From contig CM057469.1 in the NCBI GenBank assembly GCA_030035585.1, forward strand, positions 61,211,501-61,275,500: a stretch of DNA of 64,000 nucleotides, read 5' to 3'. How positions within the stretch are numbered: the first letter of the stretch is position 1; each line of letters begins with the position of its first letter. Under the pieces are notes generated by a model, which was not told where the DNA came from, did not search any database, and worked only from the letters and a program-made list of their open reading frames with translations. Shown in pieces: positions 1 to 13,530 of this stretch. A program made the position numbers and the translations under genes. Source of the stretch: Dugong dugon. Taxonomy: Eukaryota > Chordata > Mammalia > Sirenia > Dugongidae.

Positions 1-89
1 TGATGAAAGGAAACTGAACAATTCAAATGACTCTATATTTGAAGCAATAATGATTTGAAGGTGTATATCAATACTGATAGAAGACTTGT

Positions 90-1560
90 CTATTAGCTGT
101 CTTCAAATCTATTCCCACATCCTCAGAAGGCCTCATTCAAATCATAGTTACATCCCCATCACTACACCAAACCGTTTGGTCACTGCAACAAAATCCTCTA
201 TGTTGCTAAATACAATGGTCATTTCTCGGTCCTCATCCTCAGAAGCACTTGACACAGTTGTTTATTCTTTCATCCTTGAAAAACTTTCTTCACTTGACTT
301 CCAGGACACACTATTCTTTTAGCTTTCCTTTATTTCAGTGATTACCTTTTCTGTCTCCTTTGCAAGTTCTCCCTTTTCTTCCTAATCTCTTAATTTTGGA
401 GTGACCCATGGCACAATTGTTGGTTTCTATCTACACTAACTCTTTTTGCGTTCTTATTCCAACTCCTGGTGTTAAATTCTATCTTTATGTTAACATCTCC
501 CAAATTTATCTCTCCTGTCCAGATCCTTCTTCTGAAGATAAGATTCTAAATTCATTTCCTTTCTCAACTTTTTAACTTGAATGTCTGATTAGACACCTCA
601 AAATTAACAGGTCAAAAACTAAATCCTAAAGTTCCTCTCTCAACCTATTCCTCCTGAATTCTTCAACATCTGATGATGGCAAATCCAACTTTCCAGTTAC
701 TTAACTAAAATCCTTGGAGACATCCCTGACTCCTCCCTTTTTTTCACAACCCACATGTAATCTCTCAGCAAACTGCACTGCTTCTAGCTTCAAATTTTAA
801 CAAGAATCCACAATCACTATTTACCACTTCCACTGCTTCCACCATGATCCATGCCACCATCATCTCTTGCCTGTAGCAAGAGATAGCCTCACCCTTCCCC
901 CAGTAGCCAAAGTTGTCCTACCAAAATATGGGTCATACGATGTTATTCCTCTACACAAAACTCTGAGATAACTCCCAATTTCACTTAGACTAAAAGTTAT
1001 CATTCTTTCAGTTACTGAAACATTCTATGTCACTAACATATTAAACAATTGCTTGAATTATTGAACTAAATTTATTACAATAACTATTTGCTATTTACCC
1101 ACTGTGACCCTTCCCTATGTTTGTTTGTTTTGCTCATTTGCTACATTTATCCATGTGGTTCAGCTACAATGGCATTCTTGCATTCTGACAAACATGCCAG
1201 GCACAATCCTGACTCAAAGCCTTGGTGTGGATTCTTCTCTCTGGCTGGACTCTGTTACCCTAGATAGCAATATGACTAACCCCTCACGTTTTTCAAATCT
1301 CTACTCACATGCCAGCTTTCAATGAGACCTATTCTGACATCATATTTAAAATTTCAACATTCCTCTGGAGCTCCTAATCTTTCTTATTTACTAATTTACT
1401 TACTAATTTCTAATTTACTCAATTATTATGTTTAGTGTTCACTGTCTGTATCCTGTTATGAGAGCAAAGGTCTATTAGGACAGAGAGTCCCGTGCTTTCT
1501 CCACCATGCTGTCCAAGCACCTAAAAGAGTGCCTAGCACATGATAATGCTCATTTAGCAC
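90..1560 (+). mobile_element. L2 LINE relic (reverse-transcriptase part and 3' end)
   Basis: A decayed LINE-2 copy in sense orientation. Frame fragments near 236-320 read SEALDTVVYSFILEKLSSLD, matching the SAAFDTVDHSFLLETLSSLG type of L2 reverse transcriptase. Downstream, tccttggagacatccctgac matches the conserved NLGVILDSSLS block. The 3' end near 1500-1560 has the tgcctagcaca motif typical of the L2 terminus. The frame is broken many times and the copy is dead. An 80-bp non-L2 segment interrupts it at about 1013-1093 (see findings). Confidence 0.75.
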
Positions 1561-1589
1561 TTACTGTGATCTACAAGGTTGGATTTTAA

Positions 1590-1737
1590 GTTGGAAGGCA
1601 CTACACAATAGCTAAAACAATGGGATCAAACCTATCAATGATCATGGAGGTGGTGGAGGATTGGGCAACGTTTCATTGTGTAGTACATAAAGTCCTCATT
1701 AGTCAGAGCTGACTCTCCAACAACTAACAACAGGATT
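1590..1737 (+). mobile_element. RTE (BovB-like) 3' tail, degenerate
   Basis: The sequence caatgggatcaaacctatca ... gggcaacgtttcattgtgta ... aacaactaacaacag follows the order of the RTE 3' tail seen cleanly at 25400-25541. It is strongly diverged and has lost most of the terminal CAA repeats. It seems to sit inside the very end of the L2 copy, because aataaata follows it. Confidence 0.6.
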
Positions 1738-2060
1738 TGCTGAATAAATAGATGAGGGTATGATGGTAGAATACATCAATTTCTATTGCCCATACTTAAG
1801 TCATCAAAACCAGATATAAGCTAAAAGAAAATGCATGCAAACAATGTTTATCTCACCACTGTCCTGACTGTGGAATCTAATATAATTAAATCCCAAGACT
1901 AAATACCTCTTTGTCAAAGGAGGCATATGCAATTCTCTATATATCTATTGACCTTTCCACAACCTTTTAATAAATATCACTTTAAGTATTCAAGTCATAT
2001 GAACAAGTATTTCAGGCCTTACTTGCCCTAGTAACTAGTATGTATAACTCCAACATTTGT

Positions 2061-2535
2061 TTCAATTGTTGTTGTTGTTATAGTTGGCTCCAACTCATAG
2101 CAACCTTATACATAACAGAAGGAAACATTGCCCGGTGCTGTACAATCTTCATAATCTTTAATATGCTTGAGCCTGTTGTTGCAATTATTTGTCAATCCAT
2201 CTCATGGAGGGTTTCCCTCATGTTCGCTGACCCTATACTTTACCAAACATGATGCCCTTTTCTAGCAAATGGTTTTTCCCGATGATGTGTCCAAAGGAAG
2301 TTGAAGTATCATCATCACTTCTATGGAGTATTCTGGCTGTATTTCATCTAAGACTGATGTGCCCATTCTTCTAGAAGTTCATGGTATATTCAGTATTTTT
2401 CACCAAGATCACAATTCAAATGCATCAATTCTTCTGTCTGCTTTTTTTGTTGTCCAGCTTTTGCATGCATACAAGACCAATTGAAAAGATCATGGTTTGG
2501 GTAAGCTGCATTTTAGTCAAGTGACATCTTGCTTA
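2061..2535 (-). mobile_element. RTE (BovB-like) LINE, 3' fragment
   Basis: Antisense RTE 3' portion starting with the inverted tail ttgttgttgttatagttggc. It runs through the segment with tggtatattcagtattttt and ends near catggtttgggtaagctg, colinear with the copies at 29981-30672 and 37171-39104. It is 5' truncated, with many stops and no coding capacity. Confidence 0.8.
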
Positions 2536-3271
2536 TTAGAACTTTAACTCTTAAATAATATGATAAATGGAAAAATTGAAAGGCATTAGAATAATTTATT
2601 GAAACTAATTCTGCTTGTACAATATACAAGTAAATGGTATATTTAAACTTTTGTCTTTTATAAAAACAAATTGAATATTCAAGTATAAAGCTTGCATTTA
2701 TTTAATCCCATTGCATACTGAATATTCTACATCACTAACATATTAAACAATTGTTTGAATTACTGAAGTAAATTTACTACAATAACTATTTACTAATCAA
2801 ATGTTTCACTTGTAATCCCATTCATGTCACTCTTAATAAATATTGTATACTCTAATACCAAGGTCAATCAGGTTACTTATATACTATCATAACTCTCCAG
2901 CTTATGTTTTACAGAATAAATAAATCTCTCTCAATACTAGAGACAGATTTGCACATAATACCTATACAATCTGGACTCTATTGTTACTTTCACATTAACT
3001 TCTGGAACTATATCTTTTTTTTGTTTCCTTGTTTATGCAAAAAAAATCACATCACTTGAAGAGCTGAAATAATTTAGAAGGGAATGTTATAGCCTAGCTA
3101 ATCAAATTCTAAAAGTAGAATATTCAGACTATTTACAAAAAAAGCCCTTCAAACCTCCTCCTAGAACAATAAAAATCAGAGTTACAAATAACTTGAAAAT
3201 TACTTGTACCAAGTTTTTATTTTACAAAACGTAACAGTAAGACATGGAGAAGTTTAATAAAAAGTCAGAGG

Positions 3272-4848
3272 TGGGCGACTAACAGGTACATGAGGAAATG
3301 CTTTCGGTCATTAGCCATTAGAGAAATGCAAGTCAAAACTACAATGAGATACCATCTCACCCCGACATCACTGGAACTAATCAAAAAAACAGAAAATAAC
3401 AAATACTGGAGAGGTTGCGTGGAGATTAGAACTCTTATGCACTGCTGGTAGGGATGTAAAATGGTACAACCACTATGGAAAACAATATAGCACATCCTTA
3501 AAAAGCTACAAATAGAAATATCATATGACCCAGCAATCCCACTCCTAGGAACATATCCTAGAGAAATAAGAGCTGTCACACAAATAGACATACGCATAAC
3601 TATGTTTACTGCAACATTATTCACAATAGTGAAAAGATGAAAACAACCTAAGTGCCCATCAGCAGATGAATGGATAAACAAATTATAGTACATAGAGTCA
3701 ATGGAATACTATGCAATGATAAAGAACAATGATGCATCAGTGAAGTATCTCACAACACGGATAAATCTGAAGGGCCATATGCTGAATGAAATAAATCAAT
3801 CACAATAGGACAAATATTGTATGAGACCACTATTATAAAAACCCAAGAAAAGGTTTACAAACAGAAAAAAACAATCTTTGATGGATCCCAGGGAAGTGAT
3901 GGGTGGGGAAGGGAAATTACTAACTAGATAGCAGACAAGTGTTAATTTTGGTGAAGGGAAAGATAGCTTACAACATTGGAAAGTCAGCACAACTCCAAAC
4001 AAGGCAAAGTCATAGAAGCTTCCTAGACACATTCAAACAACTTGAGGGACTGAGTTACTGGGGCTGAGGGCTGGGGACCATAGTCTTGAGGGACATCTGG
4101 GTCAACTGGCACAACATAATTCATAAAGAAAACATTCTACATCCTACTTTGGTGAGTAGTGTCTCGGGTCTTAAAAGCTTGAGAGCAGCCATCTAAGATA
4201 CATCTGTTGTTCTCATCCTGTTCGGAGCAAAGGAGAATGCAGAAAACCAAAGACACAAGGAAAATATTAGTCCAAAAGACTAATGGATCACATGAACCAC
4301 AGCCCCCACCAGCCTGAGCCCAGAAGAACTGGGTGGTGCCCAACTACCAACACTGACTGCTCTGAAAGGGATCACAACAGATGGTCCTGGATACAGCAGA
4401 AGAAAAATGTAGAACAAAATTCAAATTCACAAAAAAGACCAGGCTTACTGGTCTGACAGAGACCGGAGGAACCACTGAGACTATGGCTCCCCGAAACACC
4501 CTGCTAACTCAGAAATGAAGCCAATCCTGAAGTCCACATTTCAACCAAAGATTAGACAGGCCTACAATCAGTAACACACATGAGGAATGTGCTTCTTCAT
4601 TCAATCAAGTATATGCGATCAAACGGGCAACACCTGCCCAAAAGCAAAAACAAGAAGGCAGAAAGGGACAGGGAAACTAGATAAATGGACAAGGAGAATC
4701 CACGGTGGAAAGGGAAAGGGAAAAGTGCTGACACACTGGGGAACTGCAACCATTGTCACAAAACGATTTGTGTATAAATTTCTTAATGAAAAATTAATTT
4801 GTGCTGTAAACTTTCTCCTAAAATACAATTGCAAAAAAAGAAAAAGAT
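3272..4848 (+). mobile_element. L1 LINE, ORF2 C-terminus and 3' UTR
   Basis: Sense L1, 5' truncated. Translation of 3272-3830 gives L1 ORF2 C-terminal motifs such as YDPAIPLLGTYP, MEYYAMI and KCPSADEW, interrupted by stops. The region 3840-4848 is the 3' UTR typical of the L1s in this window (ttggtgagtagtgtctcggg, gttaatgaaaaattaatttg, cctaaaatacaattgc plus an A-rich end). It is a dead copy. Confidence 0.9.
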
Positions 4849-6085
4849 AGAGGTGGGACTGTTTTGTTTCACATTAAAAGAGCATAGCATCATTTTCTGG
4901 TATAACTTATGGATGTCTATATGGAACATGCAGAGAATATTAAGTGTATTTACCAACTTTTTGTATACTATTTTGGTCACAGGCCGTACGATCGGAAATG
5001 TTCTGAAGATAAGAAATATAAAAACTGACTTTACTGATCTATGTGAGTTATTCAAATAAAACATACTTTTAAATTGTTCATATAACTTGTTCATATAACA
5101 AACAACAATTCAGCTACTTTTAGTAAGGAATGGAAAAAAGTATGTCTTCAGGGTAGGTGAGTAGACAGAAGTTTTTGGTTGTGTTGTTGTTGTTATTTTA
5201 TTAGAAAATTCTTAAAACCAAGATAGTTTTAGCATGGAAACACCCTTGGTTTGCATTATACACATACATTAATACTTCACTTATACTTTAGCTATTTTGC
5301 CAAGAACTGGAATGTTACATAAGAAATGGAAGCTATGCAACGACTGTAATTCATTTTTCAATACAGATTCTTATCTTATTTCATTCACAGATGTCTTTGG
5401 AACCATTGTTGAATCAAAACTGCCTCCTCTCCCTGACCATAAGTGATGAATTTCAGTTAATTATTATTCTGAGTTTGTACCCAGAAGTGATTTTCATGAT
5501 GGGCACAGATTTTCTGATAAACTAAATCCAAGGAAAGGATAAAATATAGCACAGGCAAAATCTCATATCACATTGTGCCTTGTTGTAAAAGAGGTCTTTT
5601 TGGTCAGTTTAGGACCAAAATTAAACCATTTAAATTATGCCCTGAATTGAAATCAGCAGAATTTAATAACAAGGCATTAGAAAAAAAATAACCACAGCTA
5701 GTGGATATGAGCACTTTGTTATCTTTAACTTTTCTAGCAGTCAAATTTAATACTATTTTGTGACTGTGAAGCAAATTTTTTAAAGCTTGGATTTAGTGAG
5801 TATTTAACTGTAACAAAATTTTTATTATCTCATATCCTCTGCCTAACATTTTAAATTAAATAATTTAGTACAATTTAAAGCATAAAAAAATAAACCAAAA
5901 CCACAATGTGTTCTACTTAACTTCTTGTTTAGTTAACATACATACACGTTACTCAGATTCACTGGTATGGGTTAACTCTGAAACTGAAAATTATAAATAA
6001 ATGCTATTTCCTTATAATTTCTCTTTTGAAAAATGCCTGTAAATTTTAAATGATAAAAAAATTATTTATACAAAATTAATGGGTA

Positions 6086-6654
6086 TGTGACAGATTGAAT
6101 TGTGTCCCCCAAAAATATGTGTCAACTTGGTTACTTCATGATTCCCAGTACTGTTTTGTTGTATTCCATTTTGTGATTGTAATTTTCCTATGTGTTGTAA
6201 ATCCTAACCTCTGCCTGTGGTTAATGAGGCAAGACTGGATTATGTGAAAGAGGATTAGGGTGGGATGTAACACCCTTGCTCAGGTCACATCCCTGATCCA
6301 ACCTATACGGAATTTCCCTGAGGTGTGGCCTGCACCACCTTTTATCTTACAAGAGATAAAAGGAAAGTGAAGCAAGCAGAGAGGGAGGACCTTGTACCAC
6401 CAAGAAAGCAGTGCCAGGAGCAGAGTGCATCCTTTGGACCTGGGGTTCCTGCGTGGAGAAGCTCCTAGTCCAGGGGAAGATTGATGAGAAGGACCTTCCT
6501 CCAGAGCCTACTTTAAAAAGAGAAAGCCTTTCCCTAGAGCTGACACCCTGAATTGGGACTTCTAGCCTACTTTACTGTGAGGAAATAAATTCCTCTTTGT
6601 TAAAGCCATCCACTTGTGGTATTTCTGTTATAGCAGCACTAGATAACTAAGACA
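6086..6654 (+). mobile_element. Solo LTR, TG...CA ends (copy 1)
   Basis: A roughly 570-bp unit starting tgtgacagattgaattgtgt and ending tagataactaagaca, with an aataaa signal near 6587. The same unit recurs antisense at 10435-11039 and at 29609-30708. Flanks gggta and ggcta are an imperfect 5-bp duplication. TG/CA ends with 5-bp duplications are typical of solo LTRs of endogenous retroviruses (ERVL/MaLR type is my guess). It has no coding content. Confidence 0.7.
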
Positions 6655-6694
6655 GGCTATTACAAAATTTTACTTAAGTGTTTCATAATGGAAG

Positions 6695-6904
6695 CCACCA
6701 AAAATCAAATCCACTTCCATCAAGTTGATTCTAACTAATAGCAACCCTACAGGATACAGTAGAACTGCCCCATAGGGTTGCCAAGGCTGTAATCTGTATG
6801 GAAGTAGACTGCCACATCTTTCTCCTGTGGAGCTGCTGGAGGGTTCGAATTACCAACTTTTGGGTTTGTAGCCAAGCATTTTAATCACTGCACCACCAGG
6901 GCTC
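6695..6904 (-). mobile_element. AfroSINE (long form)
   Basis: Antisense copy: ttgattctaactaatagcaa, ccccatagggttgccaaggc, the middle block agactgccacatctttctcc, the inverted B box ggttcgaatta and the tRNA-like head ending caccaccagggctc. It retains the middle block of about 45 nt missing from the short form. Confidence 0.9.
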
Positions 6905-7099
6905 AAGTCATCTAATATCCTAAAGTAAAATATATTTATTCATACAAATACATTTATTGGTGGTTTACTAGTGCTGGGCTTTGTGCTGGATGCTAGAGAT
7001 GCAGAGATAAATACAACAAAGCTCCTTCACCCTTCTCTAGCAAAAAAGAATCTCTAAGATCTAAAGTGAACAATTATGATCTCACCTTAATAACAATAA

Positions 7100-7310
7100 T
7101 AATACCATAAATTAATAATCATATATGTAACTTATAATTTGCTTGATGTTAACTTGGTAAATTACTTAAGCTTCTAAAACTTCATGAACCTCATTAGAAA
7201 AGTAAATGTAATAAAAATAATTTCTTCATACAGTTATAAGAATTAAATGAGCTAATGCTCAGTGAAATGCTTAACATGTAATAATGATGGATGAATTCAG
7301 TAGTGGTTAT
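7100..7310 (+). repeat. MIR-like relic
   Basis: Contains taagaattaaatgagctaat and gtgaaatgcttaacatgtaa, which follow the 3' half of mammalian MIR. It is old and diverged. The preceding 6943-7040 (tgctgggctttgtgctggat) resembles another ancient mammalian repeat that I cannot name safely. Confidence 0.45.
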
Positions 7311-9660
7311 ACTCCAGTCTCAGCATAAGAAAGATAGAAGCACAAAAAATAAGTGAAATATAAGGATCAAATGTTCATGTAAAAATGTTAGGAAGTCTTT
7401 GTTTTCTTTTTGATAAAAAATAAATGATACTATTAACAACAGAGTCAAGGACTATGGAGAAAGATGGTGACAATTAGCAAATATACTAAAACCTGAAAAA
7501 GCTAGAATCTTTGTGAGGCAGAAACCTATTGGAGAAGGAAAACTCACTGTGTTTATGACGTAGGATTCTTAATAGAGAGCGACAGAAAAGTGATAAACAC
7601 CCTGTCAAAGATGGAAAACTTGCGAGACCCGGAAAAACAAGGCAGTCTTATCGAGTTCCTGCTCTCACAGGTTTCACTGTAGTATGTCTAGTCCTCTGTT
7701 CTATGGAGTTGCTAACATGAATATCACCTGCAGAAAATCACCCACGAATTAATGAGTAGCTGTAATCTTGTCAAATCCTTTCTCCACCCTGCAATTCCCA
7801 GGAAGCCGGAAATAGGTGCAAGCATCCAGGGCTCCAGGAAGAAGAGTTAGGCAATTTGCAAGGTCAACCCACAATCTTTTGACTATTTAGAAAGAGCAGT
7901 CATGCTGATTAGTTGACCTTTGGAGGGTTCACTGTCGTCATTTATGGAAACGGACAACTAATTCTGGTAAAGCATTGGGAGGAAAAAACAGGTTAAGCAC
8001 TATTACTGTGCCAAAATGTCAATACCAGTCTACTGACTTGTTTGAAAAAGAATTCCTTATCACTAAGGTTGCTTGAATGCAATGATTTCAACTGTAATTA
8101 TATAAAAGACAGTATGTTATATTCATATTAATATTTATGTAGTCCAGTGAACTATCTACTAAATATATCATTATGTGGTGATAATCTTAAATGTTAAATA
8201 GCAATATTTTGGAAAAAAAAATCCTAATAGGATTCTCTCTTTATATACTGCATTACGCATACACTCACACTTAACAATTACAATTTAAATAAGTACTTAA
8301 TTTTACATGACTTATGGATTTTATATTTTCATGAAGATTAAATACACCTATTTTTTGAAATTTTATGCTCCTCAGGAAGCAGAGAATTCTCACCAAGCGT
8401 ATATTTGTATTTGTGCATAACTGTGGTCTACAGTCACAATACTGAGCTTCAAATGGACTTCCTAAGCTAATTCACAGAGCCACATGCCTTAACGTAATTT
8501 ATTTTTAGATGAATATCCACTTGTGGCAAAAACTATCTCAAAGGTTACTACCATCAAACACAAATCCTTTAAAAATTTCGTAACATGGTACCTTGACAAG
8601 TTTTTCTAAAATTAGACATGCATTTTAAACTATGCAAATTAGAGGACAAAATACCAAATAGTCAAATATGTCCTCAGATAGGCACTCAGAACTTATTACC
8701 ACCAACTAATACCAGAAAAAGAGATAAGCCCTTGGGATTTTTTTATCATCTAATAATTCCACACTCAGTAAGAGTAATAAGAGATTAACCAACCTAGTAT
8801 ATAACTAAAACCATATCAAACAATTACAGCTCTAGAGGTGTAATGTTGTATCTGGGTTTCAACCAATGTTTATTGACTTTCCGATATGCCCTATAAATAT
8901 GAAGGTATAGAGGCAACAGATAGTAATGTCATGAAGGTAATAAATATTAGAGGAAATTTTGCAGATGGAGAGGGGAGAGAGTTACTTAATTTTTGCATGT
9001 GTTAAATTTAATGTTCTTGTAAGGTATGCATGTCTTGTCCACTGAGATGATGTATTTTATTAATATATGCCCATTATAAGTTATTCTTACATTTCTTGGG
9101 TAAGACCAACTTGATAGTGATTTTTTTAACAGTTCTAACCTTTTCAGTTACCAAAAATACAGTAACATGCACTTGTTATTACAAGGCAAATAATTCAGTG
9201 ATACATAAAGGAAAAATTACTAATATTATCCCATTCCTATCTTGCCCTTGAGGTAATTAATGCTTTGTATCTTTTGCTTGTCTGTTTAGTTTTTAATTTA
9301 AACGCACTTTTGACTTTAGTGCAGCAATGTGTTACGTCAAGATTTTTATATCCACTTTTTTAAAGTGAGTTGGCTCTATAGGTATCTATCTCAATATATT
9401 TTCCACATAAAGTCAGTTTAGTGGTAGTGTTAAGCAGATACAGGACTCTGTATTCAAGTATATGTGGAAGGTGTGGTTAAAAAAAAAAAATTATTCTAAT
9501 TACCAAGTGACTTTTCAGATCATTTCAACAGGCTTATGTTTATTTTGAGTCTCTGAGAGTGGAATATACTTTGTTAGATGTACCAAACTTACATGCCAAA
9601 ATTCTTAGTTTTGATAGAAAATCTCAAGGGATTAACGTCTTATAAACTGTTCTTGTTTTT

Positions 9661-9856
9661 GTGTGCCACCAAGTCGATTCTGACTAATAGCGACCCTATA
9701 TGACAGGGTAGAACTGCCCCATAAGGATTCCTAGGCTGCAGTCTTTAGGAGAGCAGACTGTCAGGTCTTTTCTCCCACGGAGTGTCCAGTGGGTCTGAAC
9801 TGCCAACCTTTCAGTTAGCAGCTGAGTGCTTAACCATTGCACTACCAGGGCTTCTT
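9661..9856 (-). mobile_element. AfroSINE (long form)
   Basis: Antisense copy running from gtgccaccaagtcgattctg through agaactgccccataaggatt and cagactgtcaggtcttttct to the head ending gcactaccagggct. The middle block is present. Confidence 0.88.
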
Positions 9857-10434
9857 GTCGTACGAACTAAACTATGAGACTATCAGCTCATAGTTGGTAC
9901 TTTATGTAAATGCTTTAGAATCACATGTTTGCTTACTCACAAAACAAGCTGGATAACTTCTCATCTTTATCCATGCTCTGGGTAGTTTTACACAGCCCTG
10001 GATTAACTGCTCTTCAAAGGAACGTAATAGTGAAACTGTCAGATCCTAATGATTGTGCTTTATAAATGGAGATCAAAAGACATAATTTTAGAACATAAAA
10101 TTTAAAAACTGTTCATTCTTAACTTAATCTCAATTTAATACTGCTTACATATCGGTAAGTATACATTTTAAAATGGCCTAACAAGCCTTCCATATATCAA
10201 CAGAATCAATGTGCCTCACTCACCATTTCTTTCTTTTGATTGACTTTCTATGAATCTTTACCTAGAGCACTTTTGATAAAGTACAGTTTATAAACATGGG
10301 ACCACAGAAGCCATACTGAGCAATGGACAAGGATAGAAGCAGCTTCTTCATCCGGTTCACAGAGAAACAGGAAGAGCACAATAGATCTTTTCATAAACAT
10401 AGCAATTATTTTAAACACAGGTTACCCGATTGAG

Positions 10435-11039
10435 TGTCTTAGTTATCTAGTGCTGTTATAACAGAAATACCACAAGTGGATGTCTTTAACAAACAGAAAT
10501 TTATTTTCTCACAGTGTAGGAGACCAGAAGTCCAAAATCAGGGTGCCAGCACTAGACAAAGGCTTTCTCTCTTGGTCCACTGTGGGGTTAGGTTCTCATC
10601 AATCTTCCCCTGGGTCTAGGAGGTTCTCAGCGTAGAGCCCAGGTCCAAAGGACGCGTTCCGCTCCTGGCTCTTCTTTCTTGGTGGTAGTAGGTCTTTCTC
10701 TCTCTACTTCTCTCTCCTTTTATCTCTTGTAAGATAAAAGGTGATACAGGCCACACCCCAGAGAAATTCCCCTTACATCAGATCAGGGCTGTGACTTGAG
10801 TGAAGGTGTTGCATCTCACCCTAATCCTCATTAACATGACCTACTCCTGCCTCATTAACATAATAGACAGCTCACTCCCAAATGGGACCATAGCCACAGG
10901 CACAGAGGTTAGGATTTACAACATATCACAAAATGAAGAATAATCAGACCACAAAATGGAGGACAACCACACAATACTGACAATCACGGCATAGCCAAGT
11001 TGACACATCTTTTGGAGGGACACAACTCAATCCATGACA
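10435..11039 (-). mobile_element. Solo LTR (copy 2) with perfect 5-bp duplication
   Basis: Antisense copy of the 6086-6654 unit, beginning tgtcttagttatctagtgct and ending caactcaatccatgaca. It is flanked on both sides by ttgag (10430-10434 and 11040-11044), an exact 5-bp target duplication that fixes both ends. It includes the palindromic-looking tatctcttgtaagataaaag also seen in copy 1. No internal viral region is present. Confidence 0.8.
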
Positions 11040-11446
11040 TTGAGCATGCCCAGGACTCAAAACTATATTTCATTAAATTTTTTTTTTCTTTCTTAACTGT
11101 AGTACTGCTTAGTCACACTAATGATACTTTCAGTAAAATAAAATATTTAAGTAAAAATTTTACAGTAAAAATTTAGAATCACAATACATATCACATAAGC
11201 ATATTAATTTCCAACTATCTTTAGAAATAAAAGACTAAATCACAGAGGTATTCATCTTTTTACTCTTATTTTAGCTAAATATTCCTCCATTTAGAAAAGC
11301 TATCAGCTTAATGTAGATATTTTAAAATCAATTTTTTTTTCTTTCACTCACCTACTAAAAGAAGGTTCACCAGTGTATGAGACAGAAATGATGCAAGGCT
11401 ACACCAACCATCTAGATGGAAAGTGTTCTTTCTTATATTAAACATT

Positions 11447-11672
11447 TTTTCTTTTGATTGTGCTTTAGGCAAAAGTTTACAGCTCACGTTAATTTCTCAT
11501 ACAAAAATTTATACGCATATTGTTATGTGACACTAGTTGCAATCCCTATAATGTGATAGCACACTCCTCCTTTCCACCCCAGGTTTCCCGCATCCAACAA
11601 ACCAGCATGTCAAACATTTCAATCAAACAGATTCCACATGGTCAGTCACTAGTCCTATAGAATATACTTCTT
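11447..11672 (-). mobile_element. L1 3' UTR fragment
   Basis: An inverted L1 3' end: gctttaggcaaaagtttaca, ctcatacaaaaatttatacg and gtgacactagttgcaatccc parallel the inverted L1 termini at 22215 and 59006. It is 5' truncated within the 3' UTR. Confidence 0.75.
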
Positions 11673-12462
11673 TTAAGAAACTAATGTTAAATTTCAGTTT
11701 ATTACACTCCCCTTTTCATCATTACTGATTTAAATAAATCAAAGCATCTACCATCTGCCATATAGTCTTCATAAATTTTTCACATACTCATAAGCCTATA
11801 GGCCATTACTATTGAAATGTATACAGATGGAAGTAGTTTTTTTGTTCATGATAGGAAGGATAAAGCTTTTAATCATATAGTGTTTTGTTATGCTCGAATT
11901 CCTTAGGTTATATGCTACGCAGAGCATGCATTCTTATTCACCCATAAACATTTGCTAAGAAATGCGTACAGTGTCTCAAAGTAAAATGCATTTTCCACTG
12001 TGAATTGTGGAGGAAGCAGACAAAGAGACAAGGGAGTGGGATAAGTGATCTCTTCCTCAGAAGCTGTCTTGAGAGAAGACCATCTAAGTAGTCTTGAGAG
12101 AGGAATAAAATAGACTAAATCAGGTGAGAAAAGGAGAGAAATACTAAGGTCAAAGGCAAAAACAGGGTATAGTCAACAATCAAGTGAAATCAGGAACATG
12201 TTCTTCTTAAAGCCTCCATTCTAGAAGACTCCAATATTAAGAGATTAAACCCTTATTGGAAAAAAATAAGGACCTTTATTACCAGGAGCAAAGCTATTAT
12301 TTCCATATTTTTTAAAATATCATGGATAAGACAATAAATGAAGACAATGTGGTACTTAATCATTTTATATTCCAATTAATAAATGAAAGCTTATTTTTTC
12401 TATTTACTACTTCTTGCTTCCTAAAAAATTTTTGGATTTTCCTCTCCTGAAGCTGTAATATA

Positions 12463-12629
12463 AAAACCAAAACCAAGCCCATTGCCATCGAGTCGATTCT
12501 GACTCATAGCAACCCTATAGGACAGAGTAGAACTGCTCCATAGAGTTTCCAAGGAGCAGCTGGTGGATTTGAACTGCCGACCTTTTGGTTAGCAGCCAAG
12601 CTCTTAACCACTGTGCCACCAGGGCTCCA
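12463..12629 (-). mobile_element. AfroSINE (short form) with target duplication
   Basis: A nearly consensus antisense copy: cattgccatcgagtcgattc, gttggtt-type inverted A box and ccaccagggctcc. It is flanked by aagctgtaatata (12450-12462) and aagctgcaatata (12630-12642), a 13-bp target duplication with one mismatch. It is relatively young. Confidence 0.95.
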
Positions 12630-12699
12630 AAGCTGCAATATAGTGCTTATAATTTTAATATTTTTCTGTAGTACATAATATACATTTGGAAAAGCTTTG

Positions 12700-13530
12700 T
12701 GTTTATCTTTTCACTCATTTACTGAGTGCTTATTAAATGTCAGGCACAGTAGTAGGTACTGTGCGGACAATATTGTGTAAAACCAGGCATGGCAGCTTCC
12801 CTGATGATGACTCATGTGAATAGATATAAATATATAAAGGAGTGGTCTCCAGTGCTTTGAATTTCTATTACAGTGACATTTGACCTAATCAGGTGGGTCA
12901 CTGAAGGCTTCAATGTAAAAATTATGCTTAAGTGATGTTATAAAGGATGAGTTAGACTCATAGGAGAGAAAAACACTCTAGAGAGGAAGAATTTTAGTAT
13001 GTTGGAGGGGGAAAAAAAGCCAGGACTTCTGAGCAAAGAGAAAAATAAAAAATAAAAGATGTGAAATGAGAAGAAAATGGTAGGGAGGTCCTGACCATGT
13101 AGGAATTTAGATCGTATCGAGTTCTGTATTCATCCCAAGACAAACAAATTCTTCAACAAGCATTAAGCAAGTGGTGACACAATCAGATTTGCATTTCACA
13201 AAGGTCACTTTGGTTACCATCAGAAGGGACTGGAATGGAGCCAGAGTGGATTCAGGTAAACTAGTTATAAAATCTATGGGATTTGGTGATTGTGTATTGT
13301 GTAACAGTACAGGAGGTGTTAAGGACGACTCCTAGATATCTGGATTGCACAAAAGAATGTATGATAATTGCTATTTCAGAATCGGTTTTGGGAAGAAATT
13401 TCACAGATTTGCTTTTGGACATACTTGCTTTGAGGAATCTAAGAGGAAATGTCACAGAAAGAGTTAGATATATGGGTCAGGAGTTTACAGGAGGAAGCTG
13501 GGATGAAGACATAAACATAAATCTTTAAAT
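12700..13530 (-). mobile_element. L2 LINE relic, antisense
   Basis: Reads as the inverse of the L2 reverse-transcriptase region: tgttaaggacgactcctaga, tttggacatacttgctttga and atgggtcaggagtttacagg match the inverse of conserved L2 blocks. 13160-13230 (gtgacacaatcagatttgca) is the inverse of the L2 part just downstream. Frames are broken. Confidence 0.65.

Noticed and set aside
5380..5530. Plus-strand acceptor-like tract (ttcattcacag) followed by ATG and a 40-codon frame
   Set aside because: No donor or partner exon, and the surrounding gene is on the other strand.
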